A DNA stretch of 49,709 nucleotides, taken from assembly GCA_039821555.1 (NCBI GenBank), contig JBCBNX010000026.1:1-49709 (forward strand), read 5' to 3'. The notes beneath the pieces are model-generated. The model saw nothing but the letters and a program-made list of their open reading frames with translations. It was not told the DNA's origin and made no database searches. This DNA is from Bacteroidota bacterium. GTDB lineage: Bacteria > Bacteroidota > Rhodothermia > Rhodothermales > Rubricoccaceae. A program made the position numbers and the translations under genes. This document shows positions 47,025 through 49,709 of the stretch, one piece after another; position 1 is the first letter of the stretch; each line of letters starts with the position of its first letter.

Positions 47025-49600
47025 CCATCCAGATTCCCGAGTTTGCCTTCGTCGTACTGATCGGCCCGAGCGGGTCGGGCAAGTCGACGTTCGCCGCGCG
47101 GCACTTCCAGCCGACCGAGGTGCTCTCGTCGGACACCTGCCGCGCGCTCGTCTCCGACGACGAGAACAGCATGGACGCCTCGCAGGACGCGTTCGACGTG
47201 CTGCACTACGTCGCGGCGAAGCGGCTGGCGCGCAAGCGGCTCACCGTCGTGGACGCGACCAACGTGCAGGCGTTCGCGCGCAAAGGGCTGCTCAAGCTCG
47301 CGAAGCAGTACCACGTGCTGCCCGTCGCCATCGTGCTCAACCTGCCGGAAGCCGTCTGCCAGGCCCGCAACGACGCGCGGCCTGACCGCGGCTTCGGCCC
47401 GCACGTCGTGCGCAACCACCTCCGCGACCTGAAGCGCTCGCTGCGGCACCTCCGCAAAGAAGGCTTTCGTTACGTCCACGTGCTCACCACGCCCGAGGAG
47501 GTCGACGCGGTGACCATCGAGCGGACGCGGCTCTGGAACGACAAGCGCGACGAGCACGGCCCGTTTGACCTCATTGGCGACGTGCACGGCTGCCGCGCCG
47601 AACTCGACGCGCTGCTGGCTGAGCTTGGCTACACGGAGGACCCCGCGCACGTGTTCGACGGCGTCCCGGCGCTGCGTCATCCCGAGGGGCGGCAGGCGTT
47701 CTTCGTGGGCGACCTCGTGGACCGCGGCCCCGACAGCCTCGGCGTCTACCGGCGCGTCCGTGCGATGGTGGAAGTTGGCACCGCGCTCGCCGTGCCCGGT
47801 AACCACGACGACAAACTCGTGCGGAAGCTGCGCGGCCGGAAGGTCAAGGTGGCGCACGGGCTGCAGCAGACGCTCGACGAGATCGCCGCGCTGCCTGACG
47901 AGGCGCGCCCCGCATTCGAGCGCGGCATGGCCGACTTCCTCAGCGGGCTGGTGAGCCACTACGTTCTCGACGAGGGTCGCCTCGTGGTGGCGCACGCCGG
48001 GATGCGCGAGGACCTGCAGGGCCGCACGTCGCGGCGCGTGCGCGACTTCGCGCTCTATGGCGAGACGACCGGCGAAACCGACGAGTTCGGCCTGCCGGTC
48101 CGCCACAACTGGGCGGCGGAGTATCGCGGCAGCGCGTCCGTCGTCTACGGGCACACGCCGGTCCCGCACGCCGAGTGGCTCAACGACACAATCAACATCG
48201 ACACAGGCTGCGTTTTCGGGGGGCAGCTCACAGCGCTCCGCTGGCCCGAGCGCGAACTCGTGTCGGTGCCCGCCGCCGAGACCTACGCGGAGCCAGCACG
48301 CCCCTTCCTCGAAACGCCTGCCGACAGCACTGATCTCACGGCGCAGCAACTCCTTGACCAAGACCTTGACCTCGCTGACGTGGCAGGCAAGCAGCGCATC
48401 ACGACGCGTCTGCGCCCAACGGTCACGATCCGCGAGGAGCAGGCGACGGCCGCGCTGGAGGTGATGAGCCGCTTCGCCGCCGACCCACGCTGGCTCGTCT
48501 ACCTCCCGCCGACGATGTCGCCTGTGGAGACGAGCACGCGCGAGGGCTACCTAGAGCACCCGGCCGAGGCCTTCGCCTACTACCGCGAGCGTGGCCAGAC
48601 GACCGTCGTGTGCGAGGAGAAGCACATGGGCAGTCGCGCCGTCGTGGTGGTGTGCCGCGATGCCGAGGCCGCTGCGCGCCGCTTTGGTGTCGATACAGGC
48701 GAGGACGGCATCGTCTACACCCGCACGGGCCGCCGCTTCTTCGAGGACCGCACCGTCGAAACCGCTTTGCTCGACCGCGTGCGGCAGGCGATGAACGCGG
48801 CGGGCTTCTGGGAGCGTTTCAGCACCGACTGGGCCGTGCTCGACGCCGAGCTGATGCCGTGGAGCGCGAAGGCGCAGGCGCTCCTGCGTCAGCAGTATGC
48901 CGCCACCGGAGCCGCCGCCCGCGCCGCGCTGCCGGAGGTGGTGGACGTGCTCGCGCAGGCCAACGAGACCGGCCTCGACGTGACAAACCTTCTCCAGCAG
49001 ACCCGCACTCGCCTCGCCGACGCCGAGCGCTTCACCACGGCCTATCGCGGCTACTGCTGGCCTGTCGAGAGCGTGGACGACCTGCGGCTCGCGCCGTTTC
49101 ACCTGCTGGCGACGGAGGGCGCGGTGCACGTCGACCAGGACCACGGCTGGCACATGGACACGCTCGCCAACCTCGTGGCGGCGGGCGACGAGACGCTGCA
49201 CCCGACCGCTGTGCGCGTCGTGGACGTGACTGACCCGGAGGCCGTCGAGGCCGCGACAGCGTGGTGGGCCGCCATGACCAAGGCGGGCGGCGAGGGCATG
49301 GTCGTCAAGCCGCTCGACTTCATCGCGCAGGGCAAGCGCGGCGTCATCCAGCCCGCCGTGAAGTGTCGGGGGCGCGAATACCTCCGCATCATCTACGGCC
49401 CGGAATACACGCGGCCCGAGCACCTGGAGCGGCTGCGCCGGCGCGGCCTCAAGCGCAAGCGCTCGCTCGCGCTGCGGGAGTTCGCGCTCGGCGTAGAAGG
49501 GCTGGAGCGGTTCGTCCGCCAGGAGCCGCTGCGCCGCGTCCACGCCTGCGCCTTTGGGGTGCTCGCCCTCGAATCCGACCCCGTCGACCCCAGGTTGTAG
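47021..49600 (+). CDS. pnkp: Pnkp, polynucleotide kinase-phosphatase-ligase of RNA repair
   Basis: Pnkp heals and seals cut RNA ends and works with Hen1. The 859-residue length is normal. Three domains are visible: a 5'-kinase (about 1-170) with P-loop GPSGSGKS at 15-22 and DATN; a 2',3'-phosphatase of the calcineurin type (about 180-400) with GDVHG (Asp187, His189), GDLVDRG (Asp231) and PGNHDDK (Asn261, His262); and a ligase-like adenylyltransferase (about 480-859) with the nucleotide lysine Lys534 in EEKHMGSR and GEGMVVKPLDF. The start overlaps the hen1 stop (ATGA), so translation is coupled. The bacterial Pnkp-Hen1 pair is an established RNA-repair operon. The third copy of the 167-bp repeat begins 33 bp after its stop. 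Confidence 0.96.
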   Translation: MTIQIPEFAFVVLIGPSGSGKSTFAARHFQPTEVLSSDTCRALVSDDENSMDASQDAFDVLHYVAAKRLARKRLTVVDATNVQAFARKGLLKLAKQYHVLPVAIVLNLPEAVCQARNDARPDRGFGPHVVRNHLRDLKRSLRHLRKEGFRYVHVLTTPEEVDAVTIERTRLWNDKRDEHGPFDLIGDVHGCRAELDALLAELGYTEDPAHVFDGVPALRHPEGRQAFFVGDLVDRGPDSLGVYRRVRAMVEVGTALAVPGNHDDKLVRKLRGRKVKVAHGLQQTLDEIAALPDEARPAFERGMADFLSGLVSHYVLDEGRLVVAHAGMREDLQGRTSRRVRDFALYGETTGETDEFGLPVRHNWAAEYRGSASVVYGHTPVPHAEWLNDTINIDTGCVFGGQLTALRWPERELVSVPAAETYAEPARPFLETPADSTDLTAQQLLDQDLDLADVAGKQRITTRLRPTVTIREEQATAALEVMSRFAADPRWLVYLPPTMSPVETSTREGYLEHPAEAFAYYRERGQTTVVCEEKHMGSRAVVVVCRDAEAAARRFGVDTGEDGIVYTRTGRRFFEDRTVETALLDRVRQAMNAAGFWERFSTDWAVLDAELMPWSAKAQALLRQQYAATGAAARAALPEVVDVLAQANETGLDVTNLLQQTRTRLADAERFTTAYRGYCWPVESVDDLRLAPFHLLATEGAVHVDQDHGWHMDTLANLVAAGDETLHPTAVRVVDVTDPEAVEAATAWWAAMTKAGGEGMVVKPLDFIAQGKRGVIQPAVKCRGREYLRIIYGPEYTRPEHLERLRRRGLKRKRSLALREFALGVEGLERFVRQEPLRRVHACAFGVLALESDPVDPRL

Positions 49601-49632
49601 GACGGCCGGACCGTGCCTCGACTGTGCGTCGA

Positions 49633-49709
49633 CTAGGGCGTGTGGACATTGATCGGGTCAGGTGCTCACGAGACGCCGTTTGCGTCTCCGAAAGGCGCAC
49701 GAGGAGCGC
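49633..49709 (+). mobile_element. 167-bp inverted-ended repeat element, copy 3 (cut by window end)
   Basis: The first 77 bases are identical to the other two copies and in the same orientation. The element again starts with CTAGGGCGTGTGGACA and lies at the 3' side of a gene (pnkp). The right half is beyond the window. Confidence 0.85.

Overview
The window is high-GC (roughly two thirds G+C), densely coded DNA that fits a member of the Rhodothermales (Bacteroidota/Rhodothermota). Three lines of sequence evidence support this: five secreted proteins end in a type IX secretion (Por) sorting domain; complex I genes nuoJKLM and nuoN share an operon with an NhaD-type antiporter and a pterin-4a-carbinolamine dehydratase, an arrangement reported for Rhodothermus marinus; and start codons are almost never preceded by a Shine-Dalgarno sequence. 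The genus cannot be named from the window.

Layout. 0-2 kb: a metal-ABC permease fused to a winged-helix regulator domain, then a 720 bp non-coding stretch with a heptanucleotide array and terminator-like hairpins. 2-5.7 kb (minus): ccmF and an ATP-grasp protein. 5.9-14.1 kb: alpha-glucan metabolism, with trehalose synthase-maltokinase and glgE on the minus strand and glgX divergent. 14.3-16.9 kb (minus): a class III aminotransferase (argD-like), a hypothetical gene, and a parDE toxin-antitoxin pair flanked by a duplicated fragment of the hypothetical gene. 16.9-26.1 kb (minus): nuoJ-nuoK-nuoL-nuoM-nhaD-pcd-nuoN and a low-GC hypothetical gene. 26.4-42.5 kb: five large type IX-secreted proteins (beta-helix, esterase, von Willebrand A, repeat protein, metallopeptidase) and a tRNA-Ala(CGC). 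42.8-49.6 kb (plus): aconitase, then the hen1-pnkp RNA-repair pair.

How genes work together. TreS-Mak and GlgE form the maltose-1-phosphate route from trehalose to alpha-glucan, with GlgX as debrancher. The nuo genes encode the membrane arm of complex I. Hen1 and Pnkp form the bacterial RNA end-healing, sealing and methylation system.

The most unusual non-coding signal is a family of leaders that nearly fill the spacers in front of ccmF, nuoK, nuoL, nuoM, pcd and nuoN. Each is a palindrome built from degenerate 7-bp or 8-bp tandem units beginning GTG or GTC: the GT-unit arm comes first in the mRNA, then its complement runs almost up to the start codon. The sequence differs from spacer to spacer, but the period and architecture are kept. 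The permease at position 78 has the start-proximal arm of the same design (11 perfect 7-bp units touching its GTG). A second repeat is a 167-bp element with inverted ends and CTAG borders, present three times (the third cut by the window end) in one orientation at gene 3' ends; at two genes the stop codon TAG lies inside the CTAG border.
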